Below are positions 33,273 through 41,153 of a stretch of 64,000 nucleotides of DNA, piece by piece; within the stretch, counting starts at the first letter, position 1; every line of letters starts with the position of its first letter. Where the stretch lies: NCBI RefSeq assembly GCF_016135805.1, contig NZ_JADWOX010000024.1, positions 16,217 through 80,216 on the forward strand, in the 5' to 3' direction. The position numbers and the translations under genes are program-made. The DNA is from Caulobacter hibisci (GTDB taxonomy: Bacteria; Pseudomonadota; Alphaproteobacteria; Caulobacterales; Caulobacteraceae). Under the pieces are notes generated by a model that was given only the letters and a program-made list of their open reading frames with translations, was not told the DNA's origin and did no database searches.

Positions 33273-35081
33273 ATGTCGCGTCGTCTTTGGTCCGCCGCCT
33301 CGATCCTGGCGCTGGCGCTCGTTTCCGCTCCGGCCTGGGCGCAGACCCCGCCGCCGCAGGACGAGCAGGTCGACATCGACGAAGTCGTCGTCACCGGCAG
33401 CATGCGCGCGCGCCAGGGCGGCGCCCAGGACATCAATCATTTCCGGGGGCAGTCCGAGGCCGGCCAGATCCCGATGCCCGACACCCTGACGCCGGAGGGG
33501 CTGATGGGCGGCTACGACCTTCAGATCCCCGGCGAAGCCTGCGTGCGGGTGCTGTGCGCCACCGGCGAGGCCATGCGCGCCAACCTGCCGCTGTCGCCGG
33601 CCGACAAGATCCTGGTCGGCGTAGGCTTCAACTCCAGCATCGACGCCGCCACCTGGAAGCGCGAGCCGCTGAACCTGGTCGCCGTGGTCGACAAGTCGGG
33701 CTCCATGGACGGCGAGCCGCTGGACCAGGTGCGCGAGAGCCTGCGGCAGATCGTCGATCAGCTGCGGCCGGGCGACCAGTTCAGCATCGTGCTCTATGGC
33801 GACCGCTCGCATCGTCATCTGGAGCCGACGCGGGTGGCCGGCGGCAAGGCCGCTATCCGCAAGGCCATCGACGCCATCGTGAGCGAGGGCTCTACCAACA
33901 TGGAGGAGGGGCTGCAGGTTGGCTACGAGACAGCCTTCGCGAGCCAGCGCGGATTCAAGGGCGTCACGCGGGTGATGCTGTTCACCGACGAGCAGCCGAA
34001 CGTCGGCGCGACCGACGCGCAAAGCTTCATGGGCATGGCCAGGGCGGCTTCCCAGCGAGGGATCGGCCTGACGACCATCGGCGTCGGCGAACAGTTCGAT
34101 GCGCCCCTGGCCACCGAGATCGCCAGCGTGCGTGGCGGCAACCTGTTCTTCCTGCGCGACGAAAGCGACATCAAGGCGGTGTTCACCGGCAAGCTCGACA
34201 CCATGGTCTCCGAGCTGGCCTACGACCTGAGCCTCAGCGTAAAGGCGCGTCCGGGCTATCGGATCACCGGCGTCTACGGCGCGCCGGAGGACGGCCTCAA
34301 GCGTGGCGAGGACGGTGCGGTGTCGATCTCGGTGCCGACCGCGTTCCTGTCCACCGAGGGAGGCGGGCTGATGATCGGCCTGGCCAAGGCCGAGGGGGCG
34401 ACCTACCTGCCCGAGCCGGCTCTGGCGCCGGGCGAAAGGCTGCTGGACGTGGATCTGCGCTATGTCGAACGCGGCGGGGCGAGCCATGTGCAGCAATTGG
34501 CCGTGGCCGCGCCGTCGCAGGCGCCTTCGGCGGGGCTTCGCCTCGGCCATCTGCTGATCGACGAGTTCCAGTCGCTGCACAGGGTCGCGACCCTCTATCA
34601 CGAGAACAGCGACGAAGAGGGCGCATACCAGACGCTGAAGCGCTTCGATGAGCGTCTGCGGGCCGAGACCGACCCCAAGCTCGCCCCGGAACGCAAGCTG
34701 GTCGGCCAGTTGCTGACCCGCACCGCGCTGCTGTCGGGCCATGCCGGCGAAGTGCCGGCCGTGGGGCCCGCCGGCCTGGTCGGCGCCTGGACGGTCGCCA
34801 GGGTCGAGGGCGACGGCCAGATCGACCTCAAGCGCGGCGATCGCCTGACGTTCGACGACGAGGAAATGACCGTCGAGCGCCGCAAGGGCGGGGCTTTCGA
34901 GGAGGACCCGTCCGAGATCTATGCGGTCAACGATAGCCAGCTGTCCCTCGAGGATTCCGAGCTGGTCTTCGACTACCGCCTTGCCGGCAGCGACTCCCTG
35001 GTGCTGACCCACAAGAGGCTGAACCTGCGGCTGGTGCTGAGGCGCACGCCCCAGCCGGTGGCCACCGCTTCGGTCGGCTGA
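33273..35081 (+). CDS. secreted von Willebrand factor A domain protein with TonB-box-like segment
   Basis: 602 residues. Signal peptide ending APAWAQ (residue 24). Residues 36-44, DEVVVTGSM, look like the TonB-box/plug leader of TonB-dependent receptors. A VWA domain follows with an intact MIDAS metal site: Asp140-x-Ser142-x-Ser144 (DKSGSMDG), the STNMEEG loop and LFTDEQPN. C-terminal half resembles the YfbK/DUF3520 type, ending with a basic beta-rich segment. GGGAGG precedes the ATG. Probably a periplasmic or surface adhesion or assembly protein. No TBDR plug or barrel is present. Confidence 0.85.
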   Translation: MSRRLWSAASILALALVSAPAWAQTPPPQDEQVDIDEVVVTGSMRARQGGAQDINHFRGQSEAGQIPMPDTLTPEGLMGGYDLQIPGEACVRVLCATGEAMRANLPLSPADKILVGVGFNSSIDAATWKREPLNLVAVVDKSGSMDGEPLDQVRESLRQIVDQLRPGDQFSIVLYGDRSHRHLEPTRVAGGKAAIRKAIDAIVSEGSTNMEEGLQVGYETAFASQRGFKGVTRVMLFTDEQPNVGATDAQSFMGMARAASQRGIGLTTIGVGEQFDAPLATEIASVRGGNLFFLRDESDIKAVFTGKLDTMVSELAYDLSLSVKARPGYRITGVYGAPEDGLKRGEDGAVSISVPTAFLSTEGGGLMIGLAKAEGATYLPEPALAPGERLLDVDLRYVERGGASHVQQLAVAAPSQAPSAGLRLGHLLIDEFQSLHRVATLYHENSDEEGAYQTLKRFDERLRAETDPKLAPERKLVGQLLTRTALLSGHAGEVPAVGPAGLVGAWTVARVEGDGQIDLKRGDRLTFDDEEMTVERRKGGAFEEDPSEIYAVNDSQLSLEDSELVFDYRLAGSDSLVLTHKRLNLRLVLRRTPQPVATASVG

Positions 35082-35085
35082 CGGC

Positions 35086-36018
35086 TCAGCCGGTCCGGTC
35101 GTCGTCCCGCGCGTGGCGGGCGACGGCCGGGTCGGCGGCGACCGCTTCCAGGATCCAGTCGCGGAAGGCGGCGATCTTGCGCACGCGGCGCCGCTCCTCC
35201 GGATAGGCCAGCCAATAGCCGCCGCCGTAGCGGGGCGCGATGTCGAAGGGCTGGACCAGGCGGCCGGCGGCGATGTCGGCGGCGAAGAAGATCGGCGAGC
35301 CCAGGGCCAGGCCCTGGCCGGCCATGGCCGTGGCCACCTCCACCGACTGGGCGTCGGCGGCCAGGCGAGGGGCCTCGCCGCCCTGCGGCGGCGCGACCCC
35401 GGCGGCGGCGAACCAGACCGCCCATTCGCTGGGCGAGCCGATGCGCGGCGCGTTCAGCAGGTTGGCGGGGGCGTTGAACGGACCGGTCCGGGCCAGGAGC
35501 TCCGGCGAGCACAGCGGCGTCTGCACGAACGGCATCAGGTAGTGGGCGGTCAGGCCTGGCCAGTTTCCGTCGCCGGCGCGCAGGGCCAGGTCCGCCTCGC
35601 CGCGCGCCAGGTCGCGCATGGCCGCGGTGGTGTCGAGCCGCACGGCGATCTTCGGGTGGGCCAGCTGGAAGCCGCCCAGGCGCGCGGCCAGCCAATGACT
35701 GGCCAGGCTCTGCATCGTGGTCAGGGCCAGCACGCTCTCGTCGGTCTCGACCAGGTCGGACAGGGCCGCGCGCAACAGGGCCATGGAGTCGGTGGCCGCC
35801 CGCGCCAGCCGCTCGCCGGCCGGGGTCAGGGCCACCTCGCGCACCTTGCGCACGAACAGGGCCTGGCCCAGCCGCTGTTCCAGCGCCTTGATCTGCCAGC
35901 TGACGGCGGCCTGGGTCACGCCCAGCTCGTCGGCGGCGCGCGTGAAGCTCTTCAGCCGGGCGGCGGCCTCGAAGGGGCGGATGGCGCTGAGCGGGATGGA
36001 GGCGAGGATGTCAGGCAT
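35086..36018 (-). CDS. LysR-family transcriptional regulator (GcvA-like)
   Basis: 310 residues. The N-terminal winged helix is at about residues 10-68 (IRPFEAAARLKSFTRAADELGVTQAAVSWQIKALE), and the substrate-binding domain follows. The GcvA-type layout fits short-chain or amino-acid sensing. It is divergent from the 54-residue protein gene at 36114, and a perfect 13-bp palindrome lies 3 bp upstream of its start. The stop codon is 4 bp from the convergent VWA gene stop. No clear ribosome-binding site is seen. Confidence 0.9.
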   Translation of the reverse strand: MPDILASIPLSAIRPFEAAARLKSFTRAADELGVTQAAVSWQIKALEQRLGQALFVRKVREVALTPAGERLARAATDSMALLRAALSDLVETDESVLALTTMQSLASHWLAARLGGFQLAHPKIAVRLDTTAAMRDLARGEADLALRAGDGNWPGLTAHYLMPFVQTPLCSPELLARTGPFNAPANLLNAPRIGSPSEWAVWFAAAGVAPPQGGEAPRLAADAQSVEVATAMAGQGLALGSPIFFAADIAAGRLVQPFDIAPRYGGGYWLAYPEERRRVRKIAAFRDWILEAVAADPAVARHARDDDRTG

Positions 36019-36020
36019 AA

Positions 36021-36033
36021 GGATAACTTATCC
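36021..36033. promoter_or_regulatory. palindrome next to the LysR start
   Basis: GGATAA-C-TTATCC, a perfect inverted repeat, located 3 bp before the LysR start codon. It is a candidate autoregulatory site; the classical T-N11-A core is not obvious. Confidence 0.4.
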
Positions 36034-36113
36034 ATAGCGCAACGAACCGCGTTTGTCGCGGCCGCTGAATACGTCGATCCTCCTTGCACCACATGGAAGG
36101 AGGAGACGCCGCC

Positions 36114-36278
36114 ATGGAAGAGATCCACAAGACCCATAAGGAAACCACGTTCGGCTGGGTGTGGGCGATCGAGCGCCTGATCGCCGCCTGGAAACGCCAG
36201 GCCGAGGTCCCGCCGGCGCCGGTGGTCGGCGTCTGCCAGGGCCTGCCCAAGGGCGCGCGCTATCTGGCGCCGCGCTGA
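36114..36278 (+). CDS. 54-residue hypothetical protein
   Basis: The start at 36114 is chosen because GGAGGAG ends 11 bp upstream; two earlier in-frame Met codons precede that site. Composition: polar N-terminus (MEEIHKTHKETTFG), amphipathic helix with two Trp (WVWAIERLIAAWKRQ), and a tail ending GLPKGARYLAPR. Divergent from the LysR gene, so probably its target. The last 19 bp overlap the convergent membrane-protein gene. No known family. Confidence 0.55.
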   Translation: MEEIHKTHKETTFGWVWAIERLIAAWKRQAEVPPAPVVGVCQGLPKGARYLAPR

Positions 36279-36823
36279 CGTCGCCGAACCAACAGCAGCA
36301 CGATGAACCCGGCCGCCAGGGTTGCGGCGGCCGAGATCGCCGTCCGCCAATGAACCTTGCGGGTCCGGTCGCCCTCGGCTCGGGCCGCCAGATGCGCCTT
36401 CTGGTCTTCCGGGCGCAGCAGCCAGTCCTGGCCGGACTTGGCGCCGAGCAGGATTCGCTGCGGCGCGGGTCCGGTCGTTTCGTAGTAGCGGATGGCGACG
36501 TAGCGGCCGGCATGGTCGCCCATCCGTCCCCGGCCGTTCAGGCAGGGCGTCGCCGGCGCCTCGTTGCGCGGCTCGCACAGCAGCTTCAGGCGGCGGCCAT
36601 CGACGGTCTCGTAGTCGAACCCGTTCGGTTGCGGGGCGTCGGTGCGGCTGGAGATGACCCCGATGGTGCGGACGGTCTTGTCGCGCGGCGGCGGCGTCCA
36701 GGCCGGGTCGAGCGGGACCGCCGCGTTCCACACCAGGTGCCAGCCCATGAAGGCCACCAAAACCGGGGCGAGTCGGAAGGCCAGATCCTGGAACGGCCAG
36801 GGATTGCGGGGAGGCTTGGTCAT
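36260..36823 (-). CDS. membrane protein, tandem paralogue 2
   Basis: 187 residues with an N-terminal membrane helix (about 17-35), a beta-rich extracytoplasmic middle and a C-terminal helix (about 158-178) before a basic tail. It shares with the neighbouring upstream protein the block IPLDPAWTPPPR-like VPLDPAWTPPPRDKT, a ST/SRTDAxQPxGxD segment, a two-cysteine pair (LLCEPRNEAPATPC), a GRxGDxAGxxVxxRYYE block and PQRILL. It begins within the stop of that gene (ATGA overlap). Family and function not recognised. Confidence 0.7.
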   Translation of the reverse strand: MTKPPRNPWPFQDLAFRLAPVLVAFMGWHLVWNAAVPLDPAWTPPPRDKTVRTIGVISSRTDAPQPNGFDYETVDGRRLKLLCEPRNEAPATPCLNGRGRMGDHAGRYVAIRYYETTGPAPQRILLGAKSGQDWLLRPEDQKAHLAARAEGDRTRKVHWRTAISAAATLAAGFIVLLLVRRRQRGAR

Positions 36824-37461
36824 TCGGTCCGGAGCGAGGTGGAGGCGGTGGCCGGGGTCTTGCGGCGAAACGAGCCGAAGACGATCACGCCGATGATCGC
36901 AACGAACGCCGCGCCCGTGATCGTGTACTGAGTCCGCGCGAAGACTTCCCGGCTCTTCTCGCTCGCCGCATCTGCGGCCAGGCGGGCGGCCTGGTCTTGT
37001 GGATGCAGGATCCAGCGTCGGCCGGCATTGGCGCTCAGCAGGATCCGCTGCGGCTCGCCGTCGCCGACGCCGGGCAGTTCGTAATAGCGCACATCGACGC
37101 GCTGACCGGCGTAGTCGCCCAGGCGTCCGCGTGCGGCCAGGCAGTTGTCCTTGGTCATCGGCGAGGCGTCGGCATAGGGCGTGCAGCGCAGGCGCAGATG
37201 GCCGCCGCTCAGATTGAAGAAGTCATAGCCGCGGGGCTGGAGGGCGTCGGTGCTGCTGGCGAAGGCGCCGCCGGCGACGAAGGTCTGGTTGCGCGGCGGC
37301 GGGGTCCAGGCCGGGTCGAGCGGGATCACCCAGTTCCAGAACTGATGGCCGCCGACGATCACCACGACCATCACGGCGAGATAGGCGACCAGCTCGGCGA
37401 CCTTTCGCTGCGTGCTGGAAAACGATTCCGCCTGGCGCGTGCGGTGGAACGGCTCCGTCAT
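36820..37461 (-). CDS. membrane protein, tandem paralogue 1
   Basis: 213 residues with an N-terminal helix (about 25-43) and a C-terminal helix (about 180-198). The middle carries the same landmarks as its downstream paralogue: IPLDPAWTPPPRNQT, SSTDALQPRGYD, two cysteines about 15 apart (LRCTPYADASPMTKDNC), ARGRLGDYAGQRVDVRYYE and PQRILLSANAGRRWILHPQDQ. Tandem duplication is the simplest origin. Its start overlaps the DUF4169 stop by 4 bp. The conserved cysteines could form a disulfide if the middle lies in the periplasm. Function unknown. Confidence 0.7.
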   Translation of the reverse strand: MTEPFHRTRQAESFSSTQRKVAELVAYLAVMVVVIVGGHQFWNWVIPLDPAWTPPPRNQTFVAGGAFASSTDALQPRGYDFFNLSGGHLRLRCTPYADASPMTKDNCLAARGRLGDYAGQRVDVRYYELPGVGDGEPQRILLSANAGRRWILHPQDQAARLAADAASEKSREVFARTQYTITGAAFVAIIGVIVFGSFRRKTPATASTSLRTE

Positions 37462-37634
37462 TCCTCGCGCTTGGCGCCGTCGAGGGTGCGCGACAGCTTC
37501 TCGGCGCGGGCGGCGTCGAGGGTCTTGTCGGCCTTGGTGCGGCCGAAGCGGGCGCGGTTCTCGACCGCCGTCTGCTTGGCGTCGGTCTTGGCCTTGGCCT
37601 TGCGGGCCTTGTTGAGGTTCAGGATCTCGGCCAT
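37458..37634 (-). CDS. DUF4169 family small protein
   Basis: 58 residues, very basic and Ala/Lys-rich: it begins MAEILNLNKARKAKAKTDA and later has ENRARFGRTKADK and RTLDGAKREE. That pattern (ENRxxFGRTKAxK, LDGxKR) is typical of DUF4169, an alphaproteobacterial family of unknown role that may bind nucleic acid. The stop overlaps the start of paralogue 1 (ATGA), so this gene leads the three-gene run. Confidence 0.8.
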   Translation of the reverse strand: MAEILNLNKARKAKAKTDAKQTAVENRARFGRTKADKTLDAARAEKLSRTLDGAKREE

Positions 37635-37647
37635 CGGTCTTGGCGTC

Positions 37648-38574
37648 TCAGGGCTTCGGCGGTTGGGCCGGTGTCGCGGCGGGCTTGGGAGCGCGCTTGC
37701 TGGCCGGGCGGATGATCAAGGTCTCCTGCAGGTGCAGGCTTTCACCCTTCTTGATCACATAGGGCGCGCGTCCGGGGAAGACGCAGTTCTGCATCGACAG
37801 CTCGTTGCGCAGGATCCAGCGGGTGATCGGCTTGTCGCCCGCCTTGCAGCTGAGGCCGACGGTCCAGGCCGGCACGCCCGGCGCGGCGGGCCAGGCGAAG
37901 CCCATGGCCTTGCCGGCCTCGACCGGTTCGTTCTGCGGCTTCACCGGCTTGCCGCCCGCGCCGAACACCAGGGCGTCGGGCCGGATCAGGCGAATCGAGA
38001 AGCCGCCATAGCCCTTGACGTCGTTGCTGCCGCCCAGGGCAAGGGTGTCGGTGCGGGCGGTGATGACGGTGTCGAAGTCGATCCGCCGCACGCCGCCCTT
38101 CAGCGGATGGACGGTGACCTTGGTGGTCTCGGCGGCGGCGTAGACCACCTCCGGCCCCGAATTGACCAGCCAGTCGGCCTTGATGGTCACGATCCCGCGC
38201 CCGGCCGCGTCGCCCTCGAAGGCGCGGTCGTGCACATGGAAGCTCAGCCCCTGCATGAACCAGCCGTCGCCGATACTCTTGCCGTTCACCAGCACCTGAT
38301 GCCAGCTCCAGAACGCCCCGCGCTGGTGCAGGTGGTCGGCGGGCCGGTCCTCGGTCAGCACCGTTCCGTCCGGCGCATAAAGCGGGTGGACGTAGTTGGA
38401 GCGGCCGGGCTCCTTGGCCGGGTCCAGCGGCTTGGTGCGGTAGACGAGGGCGGTCTTGCCGTCTTCGGTCACGGTGATGGCGTCGTCGCTGAGCGCGGCG
38501 TCGATGCGGCCGGCGGCGGCCGTGGTCGCGGCGGCCGTCAGCAGGAGGGCGAGCAGGGCGGCGGTCTTCATCAT
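37648..38574 (-). CDS. secreted DUF6807 (PmoA-like) family protein
   Basis: 308 residues with signal peptide (about 1-21). The conserved block YVHPLYAPDGTVLTEDRP, then ADHLHQRGAFWSWHQV, is the family signature, with His residues that may bind metal. Related proteins are associated with polysaccharide-degrading loci, but no enzyme activity is assigned here. The start overlaps the GST stop by one base (TGATG). A second Met one codon on would give the same protein. The C-terminal tail is Lys/Pro/Ala-rich. Confidence 0.78.
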   Translation of the reverse strand: MMKTAALLALLLTAAATTAAAGRIDAALSDDAITVTEDGKTALVYRTKPLDPAKEPGRSNYVHPLYAPDGTVLTEDRPADHLHQRGAFWSWHQVLVNGKSIGDGWFMQGLSFHVHDRAFEGDAAGRGIVTIKADWLVNSGPEVVYAAAETTKVTVHPLKGGVRRIDFDTVITARTDTLALGGSNDVKGYGGFSIRLIRPDALVFGAGGKPVKPQNEPVEAGKAMGFAWPAAPGVPAWTVGLSCKAGDKPITRWILRNELSMQNCVFPGRAPYVIKKGESLHLQETLIIRPASKRAPKPAATPAQPPKP

Positions 38575-39161
38575 CAGGAGAGGTCGTCCTTGGCCAGGGC
38601 GCGGGCGAGGGCGGGGCGAGCATTGGCGCGGGCCAGCCAGTCGTCATAGACGGCGTGGGCCGGCAGCATCTGGCGGGCGAACTGCAGTAGGCTGACGAAC
38701 AGGATGTCGGCCGCCGAGAACTGCTCGCCCAGCAGCCAGGGCTGCTTTTCCAGCGTGGTGCGCAGGCGCGCGTCGAGGGCCTCGTACTGCGCCTTGTCCT
38801 GGTCGTCCTGCCGGCGCTTCCAAAGGTTGGTGACCGCCGGCTCCAGCACGCCGGCATAGTAGGCCAGCCAGGTCAGGTAGGGGCCGCGATGCGGGTCGCT
38901 GATCATGGGGCCCAGGCCCGCGGCCGGGAACTTGTCGGTCAGGTAGAGGGCGATGGCGGCGCTTTCGGTGATCAGCACGCCTTCGTTCAGCAGGGCCGGC
39001 ACCTGGCCGTGCGGGTGGGGGTTGCGCGGATCGGGCGCCCCCGTGCCGGTGGTGCTGCGGAAGATGTCGACCTTCTCGATCCGGTAGGGCGCGCCCAGCT
39101 CCTCCAGCAGCCAAAGGAACCGGGTCGAGCGCGAGCGCGGCGCATGGAAGAGCGTGAGCAT
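38574..39161 (-). CDS. glutathione S-transferase
   Basis: 195 residues from ATG 39161, preceded by AAGGAGA. The thioredoxin-fold N-terminus starts MLTLFHAPRSRSTRFLW, with the glutathione-binding PALLNEGVLITESAAIALYL (ESxAI). An all-helical C-terminal domain follows (WLLGEQFSAADILF, with N-capping box SAADI). The Ser/Arg-rich loop RSRST at the catalytic position resembles beta/nu-like bacterial GSTs. Co-transcribed with the DUF6807 gene. Substrate unknown. Confidence 0.9.
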   Translation of the reverse strand: MLTLFHAPRSRSTRFLWLLEELGAPYRIEKVDIFRSTTGTGAPDPRNPHPHGQVPALLNEGVLITESAAIALYLTDKFPAAGLGPMISDPHRGPYLTWLAYYAGVLEPAVTNLWKRRQDDQDKAQYEALDARLRTTLEKQPWLLGEQFSAADILFVSLLQFARQMLPAHAVYDDWLARANARPALARALAKDDLS

Positions 39162-39325
39162 CTGGCGTCTCCTTGAACTCTTTTGGAGCCCGTCTGGCGC
39201 GCGGGCCTTGCCGGTGAACGTATGGCGAACGTCACGCGCGGGCAATCGGAAACCAATGATCGCCAAAAGTCGTTTAGACGGTCAGGACCGCGTCGCCGCG
39301 GCGCGGCCTATGGGAGGACACGTCC

Positions 39326-39562
39326 ATGATGGATGCATCTCAAATCCGCGAACATCTCGAAGTCGTCGGTTCGGACGGCAAGCACGTGGGCCGCGTGGAC
39401 CACGTGGTCGGCACGGAGATCGAACTGGCCAAGTTCGACCTCGGCGGCGGCCTCAAGCACCACATGATCCCGCTGTCGTGGGTCGAATATGTCGATGAGG
39501 AAGTCGTGCACCTCAGCCTGACCCAGGAAGACGCCAAGGCCCGCTGGCGCGAAAAGCACTGA
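39326..39562 (+). CDS. DUF2171 family protein
   Basis: 78 residues. The DUF2171 pattern is plain: IREHLEVVGSDGKHVGRVDH, then KHHMIPLSWVEYVDEEVVHL. These PRC-barrel-like cytosolic proteins are small beta folds, often stress-associated. GGAGG precedes the Met-Met start. It lies upstream of a repeat unit and the bidirectional terminator shared with the convergent aminotransferase. Confidence 0.82.
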   Translation: MMDASQIREHLEVVGSDGKHVGRVDHVVGTEIELAKFDLGGGLKHHMIPLSWVEYVDEEVVHLSLTQEDAKARWREKH

Positions 39563-39572
39563 GGGGATGGCA

Positions 39573-39603
39573 CCCTCGTCCTTCGACAGGCTCAGGATGA
39601 GGG
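39573..39603. repeat. CTTCGACAGGCTCAGGATGAGG repeat, third unit
   Basis: Single copy of the unit also seen as an inverted pair at 10573-10670, here reading CCTTCGACAGGCTCAGGATG on the plus strand. It lies between a gene stop and a terminator. Confidence 0.8.
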
Positions 39604-39608
39604 CCAAT

Positions 39609-39638
39609 GAAAAAGCCGCGGTCCTTCGACCGCGGCTT
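39609..39638 (-). terminator. terminator of the aminotransferase gene
   Basis: On the minus strand an 11-bp perfect stem, AAGCCGCGGTC / GACCGCGGCTT, with a GAAG loop is followed by TTTTC. It lies 27 bp beyond the aminotransferase stop codon. Confidence 0.85.
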
Positions 39639-39664
39639 CGTCATGTCCGGATGGACGAGAGAGC

Positions 39665-40867
39665 CTACTTCACGCTGGCGCAGAAGCGCTGGATGCGTTC
39701 GCAGGCGTCCGTCAGCACCTCGCTCGAGGTGGCGTAGCTGATGCGGAAGAACGGCGACAGGCCGAAGGCCGCGCCGTGCACGACCGCCACGCCTTCGGCT
39801 TCCAGCAGTTCGCCGGCGAAGTCCTCGTCGGTGGCGATGACCTTGCCCGAGGGCGCGGTCTTGCCGATCACGCCGGCGCAGGACGGATAGACGTAGAAGG
39901 CGCCTTCCGGGGTCGGGCAGTGCAGGCCGGAAGCCTGGTTCAGCATCGACACCACGAGATCGCGACGCTCTTGGAACAGCTTGGCGTTCGGCTTGATGAA
40001 GTCCTGCGGGCCGTTCAGGGCCTCCAGCGCCGCCCACTGGCTGATCGAGCAGGGGTTGGACGTCGTCTGGCTGATCATCTTGCCCATGGCCTTGATCAGC
40101 GCTTCGGGACCCGCGGCGTAGCCGATGCGCCAGCCGGTCATCGAATAGCCCTTCGAGACGCCGTTCATCGTCAGGGTGCGGTCATAGAGCTTGGGCTCGA
40201 CCTGGGCGATGGTGGTGAACTCGAAGTCGTCGAACACCAGGTGCTCGTACATGTCGTCGGTCAGCACCCAGACCTGCGGGTGGCGCAGCAGCACTTCAGC
40301 CAGCGCCGCCAGCTCGGCGCGGGTATAGGCGCCGCCCGACGGGTTGGACGGGCTGTTGATGATCAGCCACTTGGACTTGGGCGTGATCGCCGCTTCCAGG
40401 GCTTCCGGCGTGAGCTTGAAGCCGCTCTCGGCGGTGGTCTCGACCGACACCGGCGTGCCGCCGGCCAGCAGGGTCATGTCGGGATACGACACCCAGTACG
40501 GCGCGGGGATGATCACTTCGTCGCCCGGATTCAGGGTGGCGACCAGGGCGTTGTAGATCACCGGCTTGCCGCCCGGGGCGACGTGGACCTGGCTCGGCTT
40601 GTAGTCCAGGCCGTTCTCGCGCTTGAACTTGGCGCAGATCGCCTGCTTCAGGGCGGGCATGCCGTCGGGGTCGGTGTACTTGGTCTGGCCGTCGCGGATC
40701 GCCTGGATCGCGGCGTCCTTGATGTTGTCCGGGGTGTCGAAGTCCGGTTCGCCGGCGGAAAGGGCGATCACGTCACGACCGGCGGCTTTCAGCGCGCGCG
40801 CCTTGGCGCTGATGGCGATGGTGGCCGACGGTGCGATGCGCCGCAGGGCGGCGGACTCGAGCGACAT
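39665..40867 (-). CDS. pyridoxal-phosphate aspartate/prephenate-type aminotransferase (class I)
   Basis: 400-residue fold-type I aminotransferase of subgroup I-gamma (AspC of alphaproteobacteria). Interconverts aspartate plus 2-oxoglutarate with oxaloacetate plus glutamate, and often prephenate with arogenate. PLP-lysine is Lys239 in NGVSKGYSMTGWRIGY; other landmarks are LSAGEPDFDTP, INSPSNPSGGAY, LTDDMYEHL and FFRISYATS (substrate Arg). Single gene with its own terminator. Orthologues are usually named aspC or aatA. Confidence 0.92.
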   Translation of the reverse strand: MSLESAALRRIAPSATIAISAKARALKAAGRDVIALSAGEPDFDTPDNIKDAAIQAIRDGQTKYTDPDGMPALKQAICAKFKRENGLDYKPSQVHVAPGGKPVIYNALVATLNPGDEVIIPAPYWVSYPDMTLLAGGTPVSVETTAESGFKLTPEALEAAITPKSKWLIINSPSNPSGGAYTRAELAALAEVLLRHPQVWVLTDDMYEHLVFDDFEFTTIAQVEPKLYDRTLTMNGVSKGYSMTGWRIGYAAGPEALIKAMGKMISQTTSNPCSISQWAALEALNGPQDFIKPNAKLFQERRDLVVSMLNQASGLHCPTPEGAFYVYPSCAGVIGKTAPSGKVIATDEDFAGELLEAEGVAVVHGAAFGLSPFFRISYATSSEVLTDACERIQRFCASVK

Positions 40868-41153
40868 GGTCTGGGACTCCCCTGGAAAGGACCGGTTTCA
40901 GGATTGCGGCGGTCTTTACGCCCGAGCCTTTCGCGGCGCAACGCGAGACGTCCCTAAAGCGGCGCTTCTTGCCAGGCTGTGGCGGTCGCGCTACCGCTAC
41001 CATCGCAGAACAAGGGTCCGGCGCACGTACGGCGGTCCCAAACGTCGGGGGACGTGGTCGGAGCAATCCGGCGTTCCCATGGGAAGGAAACGGCCCGCCG
41101 ACTCGCTGGGGCGAGCGGCCAGAAGTCATTCCTGTCGGAAGGGGGAACCACCA
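40868..41153 (+). other. 286-bp intergenic region, possible structured 5' leader
   Basis: No gene is supported here. The plus strand can form GTGGCGGT...ACCGCTAC near 40978, TTCCCATGGGAA near 41075, CTCGC-TGGG-GCGAG near 41100 and TTCC-TGTC-GGAA near 41130, so the message for the following secreted protein may have a structured leader. An open frame runs through but lacks start signals. Confidence 0.3.

Noticed and set aside
39308..39607. Antisense protein beginning with the LILSLSKDE motif
   Set aside because: This peptide is a translation of the CTTCGACAGGCTCAGGATGAGG repeat, a known source of false genes. DUF2171 is on the other strand.
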